From positions 14,584,197-14,648,196 of the forward strand of contig CM057149.1 in assembly GCA_029964075.1 (NCBI GenBank): a stretch of DNA of 64,000 nucleotides, in the 5' to 3' direction. Below are positions 23,068 to 35,303 of the stretch, one piece after another (within the stretch, counting starts at the first letter, position 1; every line of letters begins with the position of its first letter). The position numbers were made by a program, and so were the translations under genes. The notes beneath the pieces are model-generated. The model saw only the letters and a program-made list of their open reading frames with translations. It ran no database searches and was not told the DNA's origin. This stretch comes from Patiria pectinifera (Eukaryota; Echinodermata; Asteroidea; Valvatida; Asterinidae).

Positions 23068-23370
23068 TGGCCAAAAAAAGAAAAAACAGCGTTAGCGTCC
23101 CCGCCCGCTTCCTTTTTGGAGGCTGCCTCCTTTTTTTTGATACATTTAAACAATGACATCATTCTGGCCTCTTTGTCTGTTGCATCTAGCCCATATAAAG
23201 CTGGTATGTAATTCCTGAGTCCAAGTTGCGGCCATATAAAAAAAAAGCTGCCAACTTGATAAATAACCCGGTCGGGCGGCCATTTTGGCAGGAATTTTTT
23301 TAAAAAGGGCCTCCTCCTTCCTTTTTTTTCAAAAAAGCAGTCACTAAACACGTTTTTATTTTACTTGGCC
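23068..23370 (-). mobile_element. PIF/Harbinger-like MITE, minus-oriented relative of the 596 family
   Basis: GGCC ends face each other with A-rich and T-rich subtermini. CCCGCCCGCTTCCTTTTTGG mirrors the GGAAGCGGGCGG word of copies 596 and 2780, and 'ggcggccattttgg' mirrors 'gatggccgccatttt'. TTA follows at 23371. The left flank is TTT. Confidence 0.7.
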
Positions 23371-23373
23371 TTA

Positions 23374-24136
23374 TCATCATGATGAGAAGTCAGACCTGGG
23401 GTATTGCTTTACAATCACGAGAATCAGACAAATTAATTGTCTGGAGAATTTCCAAAGGTCTATGGTGACCAATAGTTCCTAAGATTTTAATAGTGACAAA
23501 CATGATGAAACTGAATGTCAGCTATACCCACGAGGCATTTTTTTTTTTGCTGCTGGGAAGCAGAAAATATCCGGATTAAATCTACTTTTCGAGGGAATCA
23601 AGGCCCATGTAAAATTTAAAGTGGCTCCGCTATTCTCCCGCTATTCTCAATCCTGCAAAATCGGTTAAAATAATAAAGGATCCTGAAGGGTCAGGGTTAA
23701 GATCTACATTGTACATACATTGTACATTTTACACATTTTTTGAGCCTACACATTCAGCCAGGAGTGGCTTACTTGCACTTTCAAATTTTAAGTTGGCTTC
23801 AGCCTCCAGCATTGTAAACTCCATTTTTGTACTGTATTTGTGGGAAATTTCTTCTGTGTCAATATTTTGTACACCTGTTTTGGAACGAATGTTTGCAACC
23901 CGACGCCACTTCAGCAGTCGTGTAAAAAGTCTATGGAGAGTCAAGAAAATTTTTCTAAGTATTTCCTAACAAAATTGGAAATGTTTCTCAGTCCCAGATT
24001 CATGTCTTATCATCATTTTTGCAATGAATGACCTTCATTGAGAATGAGATGATATATGAAGAAAAAAGTGGCGTAAGGATGCAACATTCTTTCCCCTGTT
24101 TTTTGCTAAACAAGTAGCTTCTGTGCTTGGCATGGA
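23374..24136. other. Non-coding stretch with family C remnant
   Basis: 23641-23700 has CTCAATCCTGCAAAATC and 'ggatcctgaagggtcagggtta', a decayed family C end. No gene supported. Confidence 0.4.
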
Positions 24137-24659
24137 AGGGAATATACAACAGTTGCAAACATCGAAAAACAAAACTACCAAAATTTTACGAAATACCTTA
24201 ATAGGATGTTGGTAAATGACAGTCTAAAGCATCCTGTAAAATTATGGCACCAGGTGTGAAGTCATTTTCAAGAAAAGTGGTATTTTTGTATAAATTTCCA
24301 ACGGTGGTCGGCCGACCACTGTTGGAAAAACCTAACTATTTTCAACTACTGCTCCAAATTTACCATTTTTTGGGGTCCAAATTTTGTTTGCTATTGGTTA
24401 CACGTTCATGAACGGGTGCAGGCCAGCTAGACTGGTACCCTAACCTTACATTTTTCCGGCGTCTATAACTTGATCCATTTCATCTTTAGTGGAGTCAGGG
24501 AACCAGATTACTTGAACGTTTTTGTTTTTCTTGGTTTTTCCAGCATTTTTGAACACAAAACTTGTCGGTGTAACAATATTTGATCTATTATACTAACCCC
24601 TCAAATAGTTCATATCTGAAAATTACAACAAAAGCCAATGATGTACATGTACATTCCCT
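24137..24659 (+). mobile_element. Family A TTAA element
   Basis: The left end AGGGAATATACAACAGTTGC follows TGGA (decayed TTAA). The right end GTACATTCCCT precedes TTAA (24660-24663). 523 bp. The central palindrome is at 24298-24325. Confidence 0.85.
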
Positions 24660-24663
24660 TTAA

Positions 24664-26208
24664 AGTTCTGTACTGAGAAGCCCCATGAATTTGGCTCGGA
24701 ATCTACCCCTCTTCTCCAGCTTATCTGATCCCCCATATCAATCTGGAAGAATAAACCGGGTTTGTAGAGAGAGAGAGAGAGAAAAAAAACCCCAACCGAC
24801 GTGAGAGAGGGTAACACCTCACCCACAGCTCAGCCGTAGCTACGCCATGAATTATTCCACAAGGTATTCCTTCAATAATTGATGCGCCTGGCTGGCAGCC
24901 TTGCTTGCTGTCTATTCCGCGGCCCAAAATACGTGTACAACGCTCCGGCTGCGCTGCAGCACTGTGCCAAGCAAGATGTTGAAGGACGGATGGCCCGCGA
25001 CAGGAAAATGAGTGTATCAGCTTGCCGTAACTCAATCTGCAGGAGTACCCGGCCATTTGAAAAGGGCCTCTTCTCATCAACGGCCGGCCAGACAGAGAAG
25101 GGAGAAAAAAAAAAACTTGTCGGTGCAAAGACGCGAGATGTTGTACTGCCGTGTGGAAAAAAAGGCCTCAGCTTTTAATTCGGCACAGAGAATTCTCCAT
25201 TGAGGAGTATGAATGCATTTTTTTTCTTTTTTTAGCGAGAAGAATTTTAAAAAGAAGAAGAAGAGAAGAAAAAAAAGCGATCGGTACATGCTGATTGAAA
25301 AGAGATGGAAACAGGATCTTGTCAAGGGGTCCCGTTGAAACCGACGGCACAAACAAGGGGAAATGCTCAAACGGTCGAGGTGGGTTTACGGAAAGCCGAG
25401 TGCATCTGCTGTCTGGGTTATGTAATCTCGCCGTCGGCCGGCCCGGGAGATCGTCCAGAGAGCTAGTTCCCTTGTGAAGATGACCCGCGTAGGCTGCCCT
25501 CTAAATCCCCTCGGTGGGTCAGTTGGCAAAAAGGAACGGGAAAAAAATTGTACTGCTGGATCGCCGTCGTAGTCGTGTTTATGCAGCCGGGTCACTGAGG
25601 GCATTCAGGCCTTCCCTCAATCGCTGCTTGTTGTGGTCAGCCCGGGGGGCTCTAGGGGTTATGCCACTGATAGCTAATCAGTGTTTTCTTACATGGTTTC
25701 TGTGAATTTGGGGTTGTAACTCTGACCAATGTAACACCTTTTTTGTTGACAGTAAAATTGTTTTAAAAAAGTACTATTTGACTGAAAACAGTAGTTTTCT
25801 GGGACTACAAGTTGCGTGACGTGGATATCTTTGGAGGTAGGGTCATGACCTACTTGGTGTATGTGCTTTTCTTGGAAAAATGGGAGTAAATATTATTACC
25901 ATCGAAACATCTATTTCAAATAAACCACACAGGGAAACTAACAAGGTGCATTGCAATAATTAGGCGTCTGCAAACCAGCACAAAAGGAGCTTTTATTTTG
26001 TGCACAAATAACCAACATTGTACCCAGAACGAGCTGACTTACTGTCCGGCAGCCAATAATTTTAATTTTGTGAAGAAATATTTCAGTATCTAAGCGTGGG
26101 TAGATATTTTTGCTCTGTCTCGTTCACAATTGAAAAAGAGGAGCTTTTATATTGTTAGGAAAATTGAAAAAACAAGTCTATTTTTTGAGTCGAAGCTCGG
26201 AAATATCT
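24664..26208. other. Non-coding stretch, partly GC-rich
   Basis: 24830-25640 is richer in GC and CG than most of the window and contains no recognised repeat apart from short GA and AAG tracts. Several overlapping small ORFs lack any protein signature. It could hold a promoter or an untranslated exon, but nothing proves it. Confidence 0.35.
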
Positions 26209-26212
26209 TTAA

Positions 26213-26620
26213 CCCTAACCATCCCAAATCCTCCAAAATCCTTTTTGCAAATTGGAGGAATTTGCAGGATTGAGGTTACATGGCAAAAGTGCGGTACTGA
26301 TTTCGGAGGACGCACTGTGTCAAGGTCTTGGGCCAGACCTTGTGTTGTTTATGCTCAGCCATGCATAAATTTAGTCCTTGATTATACTTGAGATCCTCAG
26401 CACTGCTCCAAGATGTCACTGCCTCTGCCTCGACATATTGACAGTCATAGCCGGAGGATTTTGCAGGATTCAGGCAGTGGTCACCCCTCCACGGACCACA
26501 TTCAAGAAATAATGGAGGAATTTGCAGGATTGAGGCTATATGCTATTTTTCCATGAGGCCAATTGGAGGATTTTGCAGGATTGAGGCTACATCCTAGCAA
26601 AAATGCCTAGAGAGTTAGGG
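26213..26620 (+). mobile_element. Family C element with TTAA on both sides
   Basis: TTAA (26209-26212) then CCCTAACC; right GTTAGGG then TTAA (26621-26624). 408 bp with all family landmarks. Its right end plus 125 bp of flank were copied to 29.5 kb. Confidence 0.9.
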
Positions 26621-26745
26621 TTAACTATCTAAACATATTAACAATTATAACCTGATAGGATATGTATGATTCTTGTAAACCTTAAAACTGATCATAAACC
26701 ACCTTGACTGAAATATTATTACATGTACCGGGTACCAGCACATTT
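26543..26745 (+). repeat. Donor segment of a local duplication
   Basis: About 203 bp covering the last ~78 bp of the family C element and the adjacent non-repeat sequence. It recurs at about 29502-29709 with roughly 95% identity and one small insertion (ACATG) in the copy. Confidence 0.88.
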
Positions 26746-28556
26746 AATCAGAAATACTAGTTGAAGGTCGTGTTTATCAATGACCCATTACAATTTGTAC
26801 CTTTAACTGCATACTTTGTACATTGTGTTTTATCGAGTGTCTTTTTTAATTAAGGAAAATTGCTTTGAAAATGGTAAATTGAAGGGCTCTGCAAACCCTC
26901 AAATTCTGATCAGTTCCAAGGAATTTAATTAAAAATATTAATATAATATACGTATTAATTGAAATAAGGTCAAGATCAGGAATCTTGAAAGTAGTTGCTC
27001 CGCTCCAGGGATATATGCAGGTCTGTCTTCCACGTGGAATTTTTTTTTCTTGATGGTTATGGTCCCTGGCTTTCATAAGGCCAAGGAAAAAAATTACACA
27101 CACTATGGCCAACAAATATATTGTCAGTTTCTGGTAAGACCACAGTTCCGGAATTAATTATTTTTTTTCCCGGTGCTTTTTTTTTTCAAGCTTGGATTGT
27201 ACATGTACAGACAAGGTGGGTACTATTTTGCTTTTTTTATGTCCACATACATGTACCTTGGTGCCCTCCATCATTTGGAGTCAAGCTGCCCATGAATATT
27301 TGAGGGGGTGTGGCAACAGAGGGCGCCTCTGTAGCAACTACAGAAAATTGGAAAGAAAGACGTGCATGATCAAACTCGAATCGCACGCTGACCAGAGACT
27401 GACTACATTTTGTTTTGGCCTAATCAAGAAAAACATAAGAAAGGTAAAAAATTAAGAGCCCCCCAAAAAAGTGTTTTTACTAGTCGCCCACCCCCGCTGT
27501 TCTTTTTCAATGTAATAGGACACAACCTTTTGTTCTTGGCCTCAGTTGATTTTGTATGGACGTGCGATCATCTGTTGGTACCTATTAGGCACCTCAGAAT
27601 GCAAACAAAGATCCATTCAGCTGCATCTATGTACGGTATTGACCAATCAAAGTGCTTGATCAAGTTCAATGGAGGACCATTGGTCAACTAGTGGTTATTT
27701 TGTGACGTAATACACTTGTCCACTAATAGAGCGCGCAAGGTGATCTCTAAAACCTGCAAGAATACATCACGTCCGGGCACCATGTGTATAGGATCTACAA
27801 CATTTGTAACACCTTACTTTTTGCATATTTGGTGTCCTGGCTGGGCCAATCCAATCAAGGGCAATACACGTAAATGAATAATTGGAATGGAAGAAGAGAA
27901 TGCATACAATTTACATCATATTGATCATATTGATAATATTACGAACTAACGTGATACGGTACACATGCACAACTGTACGTACTCTCCACTGTAAAGCATA
28001 CGCACGTACATGTAGTAATAACCATTGATTGGAAATTCATGGCAATTAGGGTTAATGCCTCGACCTAGAAATGTTGAGTGATGGCTCTGATGCGCTTGGC
28101 ATTCCCGTTGAAGGGTGGCAAGTCCCTTCAGATTTCAGTGTGCTTTTGAATTATTGATTTCAGCAGTAATTTATGAAGACCGATATTCATGTGCTGTTAA
28201 TGCACGCATGGATACTTTTTATGGATAACGGTACTTCTACATTCATAATTTGCAATGTACATAATACGTACTGTGTACGTAACATTTTACATGTACAGGT
28301 ACCTCGAATTCGCTCTACACACAATGTGCTAATCAGAAATGAAATGGTAAATCTGACTGCATGCAACAAAACACATATTCACCCTCCTGCTATTTAAACA
28401 GTCACAGACAGTTAAACTTTCCATCCACTTCCCCAGCTATACTTTTAACACAGGCTAGTCACCAGCAGTCAGATCATCATCAAGCAAGCACTGTGACTAG
28501 TCAAACTCGGTCAACAGACCATGAATAGACAAAGCAGGCAAGTTGTGGGCACAGCT
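26746..28556. other. Non-coding stretch, no gene supported
   Basis: It has a T-run cluster at 27161-27185 and a 'ggaccattggtcaactagtgg' word at about 27672 related to the element at 38589. No coding exon recognised. Confidence 0.45.
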
Positions 28557-28840
28557 GGGGAGTCAGGTTGGCGTAGCGGTACTTTCCTCGCCTTCCACCG
28601 CTGTGACCCGGGTTCGAATCCCGCCCGGGCCAATATGTGGATTGGGTTTTCAGTCCCTACCTGATTCCGTGGGTTTTCCTCAGAATATTCTTCTGGGTTT
28701 TCCTCCCACCTCTAAAACTGTAATTTCTTCTCATTGTCTTCTCTGTACAGGTTTCTTCAGGCTTTCGAGCTACAGTACTTAGGTTACCTTTGAGGAATCC
28801 TTGGTTTCATTACAAAAAGAAATTAAATGAAATAAAATCA
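28557..28840 (+). mobile_element. tRNA-derived SINE (GGGGAGTCAGG family)
   Basis: It has the same head, box B GGTTCGAATCC, body and AAATTAAATGAAATAAAAT tail as 10145-10419, with about 90% identity by eye. ORFs over it are SINE-derived. Confidence 0.88.
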
Positions 28841-29479
28841 GTTACCCACAGCCAAAGCAAAGCTGTATCGAGTTTAACAGAAACAGTTGCGGCCGGTTGA
28901 TCTTCCTTTACTGGTACGTAGGCTGGGAATTCTTAACTGTTGAAAACAGTCGCTTGATTGATTTTGACTGAAAGGACAACATGTACTTGTCACAGAGTGT
29001 ATGTTTGCTTAGGAGGGTATAAGATCATGAAAGGAAAAAAAAATAGAAGATGGCACATTAAGTGCAAATCAAGTGCACTTGAACACTGATGTACATTTAC
29101 ATACTGTGTAATTGAAAATGTAAATCGAGGAAGGTCACTTTGTGACAATCGCTGAGACTTGAGAAGTTCAATGACATTTAAAAAATCTCTTCCTTGAACA
29201 AACAGTGAATGGGCAATTTCAGAATCCCTCACATTATGTTGATGTAACCTGAGCCAATATTCCATGCACTCAGCAAAGGCACGCTGCACGAGTGCTGTCG
29301 GAAAATGTCAAAAGGCAGTTGGGCTTTACTTACTTAGGCCAATTATCGCTGAATAGGATAGCATCCGTGAGTTAGGGGAGAACATTTCAGTCGCTGATTT
29401 TTTTGCGACCTGAGTATAACTACGACGATTGGAATTAGTCGGCGCTTAAAAAATATCAACAGTCGCAAGAGTAGAAAAA
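28841..29479. other. Non-coding stretch
   Basis: The end (29400-29480) is rich in CGAC/GTCG words and forms the left flank of the duplicated insertion. No gene supported. Confidence 0.4.
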
Positions 29480-29728
29480 ATTTCAACTTCTACGACGACG
29501 TCTATTTTTCCATGAGGCCATTTGGAGGATTTTGCAGGATTGAGGCTACATCCTAGCAAAAAGGCCTAGAGAGTTAGGGTTAACTACATGTATCTAAACA
29601 TATTAACAATTATAACCTGATGGGATATGTATGATTCTTGTAAACCTAATCATGATCATAAACCACCTTGACTGAAATATTATTACATGTACCGGGTACC
29701 AGCACATTTCAACTTCTACGACGACGTC
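29480..29728 (+). repeat. Duplicative insertion of a 26.5-kb segment between 23-bp direct repeats
   Basis: 'atttcaacttctacgacgac' plus GTC occurs exactly at 29480-29502 and 29706-29728. Between them lies a copy of 26543-26745. Four bases (ATTT) are shared with the donor end, so the true target repeat is 19-23 bp. The insert has no terminal inverted repeats, no tail and no coding capacity. Confidence 0.85.
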
Positions 29729-30356
29729 GCGATCGTGCTCGCATCAAGATCATCCTTTTCAATTGTTTAGCCAATCAGCACACTACACTGGCGCTCCGCG
29801 CATTCTGCGTAGCATCACGCATTCACGCAGTACGCACGCTCGTCAATCACCATATAAGATTGTTTACCTTCTCGCGAGAGGAGAGCACAGAAAAAGGAGC
29901 ATTTTCTTGAAAGTCCTCCTTTAAAAATATCACAGTCGCCACATGCCCTTTGCTGGCGGTGCGGGAGCTCTATAAACGGCAGCCGAGCGTTTATGACATC
30001 TGTGTGGGTAAATAAACAGGCAGCTCATCAAAGTGGAGATCGGCGGGAGTTTGTCGTTATTGCCTGCTCGCAGAGCGGTCGTCTTCAAGAGGAGGATGAC
30101 AAGGTGCCTGTTTGATGGCGGTATTAAAAAAGTATTATGAAAGAGCGGGATGCGGTAGAACTCCTTGAAGCACACAGTACTGTTCATTGCAGTTTAAGGA
30201 AAAACAGTGAGCGGTGGTAATAACATGGTTACACCACAAGACAGTAAATCACTTTTATGAGTTGCACAAAAGGAAGCGTGTTTTTTTCCCCAGCAAAACT
30301 GAAACAATTCACATGCATCCCTATGAGAATTGTTTTTTTGTTTTGCAGATGGAACA
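29729..30356. other. Non-coding, GC-richer unique stretch
   Basis: 29930-30150 is free of recognised repeats and moderately GC-rich, with GCTCTATAAACGGCAGC resembling a TATA region. It could be regulatory. There is no direct evidence. Confidence 0.3.
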
Positions 30357-30358
30357 CT

Positions 30359-30540
30359 TACTTTTTTTGTGATCCGTGGACGGAACTGTAACACGGTGTT
30401 TGTGTTCAAAGTTCTGTATCTTGAAAAGTACATGAGCGATTTGAATGATTCTTGTAGAAGAGGGAAGCTTAATGACTGGGCTTTACCCTAGATTTCGAAA
30501 GGGCTACAGACAGTACTTCATTCAAAAATTGGTCCTGTCA
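30359..30540 (+). repeat. Dispersed repeat family E, second good copy
   Basis: It shares 'gtgatccgtggac', 'cttgaaaagtacatg', 'cgatttgaatgattctt' and 'ccctagatttcgaaa' with 15182-15400. It lacks the CGCCCTGTAT end. Confidence 0.6.
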
Positions 30541-31334
30541 TTTTTTAAATTTTTTTTGTTTACAAATACAGTACACAATGTTTTTTCCCTTCCATGTTCT
30601 GCCTTGGTCTTCCATACAGAAAAAAATATCTGGCAAAAGATTCTTCAGAGTACACATGTACATGTAGACTAATGCAAGGTGTGGTCCCACTCCTAACACA
30701 TCAAAATGGAACTATCATTGCAAATATGGATCCTAATAAAGAAACATGCATTTTAATGCGAGCATCGGGCCAGAGCATCAGAAAAAAAAATGCCATATAA
30801 CTCAATCTGCATACTGGTACATGTTTAAGGCCTTTTTTACCCATCCACAAATATGGACCTCTAGGCAGCAGTATGCCAGAAATAGGATCACACCTTCATA
30901 TTAATGATGAGTGTTTGGAATTTTAAGAGGTACCCTGGCATTCCGCTGATGCGACACGTCCCAAGGTGTGTTGGGCAGGCCTTCATGGGTGCTAATGAAT
31001 TTTTCAGAGAGGCAGCAACGATGCACACGTGGTGCAGTTGAAAGCCAGAGGAGATAGGCTATACTGTTGATATTGATTGCTACTCGATGCTATTTGTGTT
31101 CAGTGAGCTCTTTTCACACTGTTCAAAATCTAGGTGTTGGACCTGGTTGGAACCTTGAGATTTTGGGAGCACTTTTGCAAGAATCCGACACGGCTGAATG
31201 GCTGAAAAGGAGGTTCCAGCATCTACATGGATGGAATCCAACCCTTGCTGGGTCAAAGTTGAGAGGCTCTACCTACCGGTACATACATGTACATGTACCA
31301 GTAGGTAGAATAGTCTGCAGCTGACCAATGTACA
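30541..31334. other. Non-coding stretch
   Basis: No gene or complete repeat recognised. A TACATGTACATG word at 31284-31300 precedes the next SINE. Confidence 0.45.
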
Positions 31335-31640
31335 TGTACATGGCCTAGCGGTTAAGAGCACCGGACTCATGATCTGGTGTTTCAGAGGCAACAGTGGCGT
31401 GGGTTCGAGCCCGCCGGGTGGACACTTGTGCCCTTAAGCAAGGCACTTATCCATTATTGCTTCTTCCTTCGGATGGGACGTAAAGCCGTAGGTCCCGTGT
31501 GTTAAATGAAATGCACGTAAAAGACCCAGTAACACTTATCGCTGATAGAAGGGGTTTGCCCCAGTGTTTCTGGCCTCCTGTTATTACTCCCATGCGGAGT
31601 CCTTTAGGAGAAGAACCAACCAAGAACCAATCAAGAACAA
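31335..31640 (+). mobile_element. tRNA-derived SINE with conserved central region
   Basis: Box A TGGCCTAGCGGTTA (31341-31354) and box B GGTTCGAGCCC (31402-31412) are followed by 'cccttaagcaaggcactta', 'tcggatgggacgtaaagccg' and 'gcacgtaaaagacccagtaa'. That order recalls broadly distributed invertebrate SINE core regions. The tail is made of AACCAA/AAGAACC words. Confidence 0.75.
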
Positions 31641-32149
31641 CATGTACACACCGGCGTATTCATGAACGGCATGGCATGACTTGCTTACCAATGTTGGATG
31701 GGAACCGGTTCCTCTTACAGTACTTGGACCTGTGGTCATGCATGTAGGCAAGACGATAGTGTGAAAGGCCTCAACACTGCACATCCTACCGCCGTACCGG
31801 TACCGGTACATGTACATTATACATTGTGAAAATGCTGAACAACATGTCATTTTAACCAGTACATGTTCCTCGAGGCTCCAGAAGGTGTCTTGCTGTGCCA
31901 GTTGTCTCACTGTGGATGCAGGTGTCACCGCTGATGAAATTTGTGACACGTGACTAGCTTTTGACTTGGTGCATGAACGTGGATATGTACCGGTAGAAAT
32001 CACTCAGTCATGTTTAAATGTACATGTAGATGTGCCACAGGTGCACGAAGGCTGCTGCACGCTTGCCTGCCCACTTGCCCGCCTGCCATTTCCTTCCATA
32101 GGTCTGTGTTATGATATGACACGATGCCAATCAGGGTCTCAAACCAGTC
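31641..32149. other. Non-coding stretch left of the minisatellite
   Basis: TACATGTA/ACCGGTACCGG words at 31795-31815. The N-terminal part of a 469-codon ORF starts here, but its extension depends entirely on the minisatellite. Confidence 0.45.
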
Positions 32150-32194
32150 AGGTCCTCACAAGTACTCACAAGTCCCTTACATGCAAGGTCATAT

Positions 32195-33372
32195 GTCACA
32201 AGTCCATCACAAGTCCACCACAAGTCCATCACCAGTCCATCACAAGTTCACCACAAGTCCATCACAAGTCCATCTCAAATCCATCACCAGTCCACCACAA
32301 GTCCATCACAAGTCCATCACAAGTCAATCACAAGTCCACCACAAATTCACCACAAGTCCATCACAAGTCCATCACAAGTCCATCACAAGTCCATCTCAAA
32401 TCCACCACAAGTTCACCACAAGTCCACCACAAGTCCACTACCAGTCCACCACAAGTCACCACAAGTCAATCACAAGTCCATCAAAAGTCCATCACGAGTC
32501 CAGCACAAGTCAATCACAAGTCCATCACAAGTCCATCACAAGTTCACTACAAGTTCCCCACAAGTCAATCACAAATCCGTCACAAGTCCATCACAAGTCC
32601 ATCACAAATCCACCACAAGTTCCCCACAAGTCAATCACAAGTCCATCACAAGTTTATCACAAGTCTGTCACAAGTCCGTCACAAATCCGTCACAAGTCCG
32701 TCACAAGTCTGTCACCAGTCCATCACAAGTCAATCACAAGTCCACCACAAATTCACCACAAGTCCACCACAAGTCCATCACAAGTCTGTCACAAGTCCGT
32801 CACAAATCCGTCACAAGTCCGTCACAAGTCTGTCACCAGTCCATCACAAGTCAATCACAAGTCCACCACAAATTCACCACAAGTCCACCACAAGTTTATC
32901 ACAAGTCTGTCACAAGTCCGTCACAAGTTCACCACAAGTCCACCACAAGTCCATCACAAGTCCACCACAAGTCAATCACAAGTCCATCACAAGTCCGTCA
33001 CAACTCCATCACAAGTCCATCTCAAATTCACCACAAGTTCACTACAAGTCCATCACAAGTCCATCACAAGTCCACCACAAGTCCACCACAAGTCCATTAC
33101 AAGTTCCCCACAAGTCCATCACAAGTCCATCACAAGTCCCTCACAAGTCCACCACAAGTCCATCACAAGTCCATTACAAGTTCCCCACAAGTCCATCACA
33201 AGTCCATCACAAGTCCATCACAAGTCCACCACAAGTCCATCACAAGTTCACCACAAGTCCATCACAAGTCCACCACAAGTCCATCACAAGTCCATCACAA
33301 GTCCATCACAAGTCCATCACAAGTCCACCACAAGTCCACCACAAGTCCATCACAAGTCTATCACAAGTTAAT
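32195..33372 (+). repeat. Minisatellite of an 11-bp unit (TCACAAGTCCA), with 121-bp higher-order period
   Basis: About 105 units of TCACAAGTCCA and variants (CCACAAGTCCA, TCACAAATCCG, TCACAAGTCTG). Because 11 is not divisible by 3, every + frame reads the same 33-bp/11-residue cycle (HHKSITSPSQV) and stays open, giving 469- and 415-codon ORFs that are not genes. Within 32661-33020 a block repeats with exact 121-bp spacing (AAGTCTGTC at 32661, 32782 and 32903), that is 11 x 11 bp. Confidence 0.95.
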
Positions 33373-33904
33373 TAAGTCACCAGATTCATTGTGGGATTAG
33401 TACATAGTTAAGAATGTTTTGGAATGAGGCTTCAAATCTTTTTACCGGCTTACCATCCCAGACATTTCAATTTCCAACATACCATGTCTAAGTAAAAAAA
33501 AAAAATGCCATTGTTTCCTATACAGTGGTGGATTTTTGGAGGATTCAGGAAGATTTCTGGCAAAAATGCCATGGGAAATTAAAAGGTTGAACTTTCAGAC
33601 TGTACCATACACTGTATTACCGTACACAACCAGCCCTACACGTACCGGTACATGTATTTTTTAGCAGCTAATAAAAAACACAGACAATGCATTTGTCTGC
33701 TGGTGAAGTGCTTCAGTGCCAATAAAATGAAAGCAGATTTGGGGGTTGGGCTGAAGAAATAAATGGACTAAATAACACAAACAAAAGCAAGAATGCGGAA
33801 CACTGAGTTTATTTTTAGTGCAGACTAGCTTTTGAAAAACTGAGGACTCTGTTGCAAAATGTGGCAGTCTCTGTGGATGAGACCATCATGATGCTGTACT
33901 GTAT
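33373..33904. other. Non-coding stretch
   Basis: A short GGATTTTTGGAGGATTCAGG remnant of family C at about 33530-33550. Otherwise nothing recognised. Confidence 0.4.
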
Positions 33905-34170
33905 AGTATACCAAAGTTATCAAGCTCTTCACAAATATTAAGCCTGTTCAACAGGCCATTTGAGACCATTCATTTCTGCAGAATCTTGAGATCAGCACAA
34001 TCTGGTCTCCGACCATTTGTACTCCTGGATGGAATGAGGCAATTGTAGTAAAGTGTCTAGCTCAAGAACATAAACATGAATGTACGGTACCCGAATGGGG
34101 TTCAAACCCAGGTAAACCATTTGCACATAATTCGGACACATAGCCATTGGACGATGATGCTACAAATTGG
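33905..34170 (-). mobile_element. tRNA-derived SINE, minus orientation
   Basis: It is the complement of the SINE at 51481-51770. 'ggggttcaaaccc' is box B on the minus strand, followed leftward by 'gtaaagtgtctagctcaagaac', 'ggcaattgtag', 'ctggtctccgacc' and 'aggccatttgagacc'. Confidence 0.7.
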
Positions 34171-35303
34171 AAATACTTGGGCGCGTTTGTTTCAGTACGG
34201 ATCCACATTCAGAGCCAATACCGAGCTTTTAACAAATAAAACTGCACCTGATCCTAATCTCAAGTCGCGTGACTAGCTAAAAGTAAAGGGGAAATGGTTA
34301 ACCTTGTACAACGTTTCGCTTCAGCGCCAATTTGGAATCTTTCACTGATTCACGTACATCTTGGGAAGGGGTCCCTGAGATCTGTAATCCAGATCAGGAT
34401 TTGAGCAAAACAAACAAACTGTTCCCTGGAGATCACGATCTGTACGAAACAAAAGGGCCCTTTGAAATGATTTACCCATAAAGCCACAAATGTGAATACA
34501 GAGTACCTTTATGTCATGTTGATACACTAAATATTACTACAATGTCAACTTTAGCTCATTTGGCATTTTATTGTTGTTGACCCAACCATCTTTTCCTTGC
34601 TCTATGACCCAACGGACCATTTTGTCTAGTATCTGTTCTCCTCCAAGCATTTGGATTTAAACTCATGACCTTTGACCTCGCAGCAGCCTACACAAACATT
34701 TACATGTACAATTAGTAAATCACACACAAAAATATCCCTTTTCCCTCTTGTGCAAGTGACCAGAAGAAATTGTAGCGAGCAAAATGTATTATTGCTATAG
34801 GTTGAGTACCTTAATCCAGATTTGTACGCGTGTACCGGTAAGTCTTACCGGTATGTCTCATAATGTCGTACCAGGAGACGGGGAGACGTTTTTTAATCAG
34901 TTTTCCCGCACTCTCCGCTGGATGGAAACCTAGTCGTGGTCAGCTCGGTTGCCCCCAGGGTGTTATTTATGTCATCTTTTAGCCGCGGCGTGTTCATGTA
35001 CGCGTTGTCTGCCCGCACGCTTAATGTGTTGATGTTATGGGTGTGTGGGCTGTGTGCGTAGGACGTGTAATGTAAGTGTGCATTAATAACGTCCTGGAGG
35101 CATTTGTATTTTGATTATTTTTAATTACGAGCATGAATAGGGCCTATGTGTTCATGGATGAGTTTGTGAATTCATGTTCAAAGGTTTGACCTCCGACGTG
35201 GTTTCAATTTATGTAGTTTATTTTCAGAATTGATTGATTTGTTAATTTTAAGTTGTGACATTTACTAGACTCCCGTGAATTATTGCAGTGAACGATTTGT
35301 TAA
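34171..35303. other. Non-coding stretch with unique GC-richer patch
   Basis: 34860-35110 is free of recognised repeats, moderately GC-rich, and followed by TTTTTAATTACGAG-type homeodomain-like words. TGACCTTTGACCT (34666-34678) is a direct repeat of nuclear-receptor half sites. No gene supported. Confidence 0.35.

Noticed and set aside
27061-27480. Possible Harbinger-like MITE between GGCCAAGGAAAAAAAT and GGCCTAATC words
   Set aside because: The ends do not pair beyond GGCC, and no matching TTA duplication could be assigned.
32195-33372. CRISPR array
   Set aside because: The repeats are contiguous 11-bp units without unique spacers, in eukaryotic DNA.
31966-33375. 469- and 415-codon ORFs with HHKSITSPSQV repeats
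   Set aside because: They are produced by the 11-bp minisatellite, which is open in every + frame. There is no independent protein evidence.
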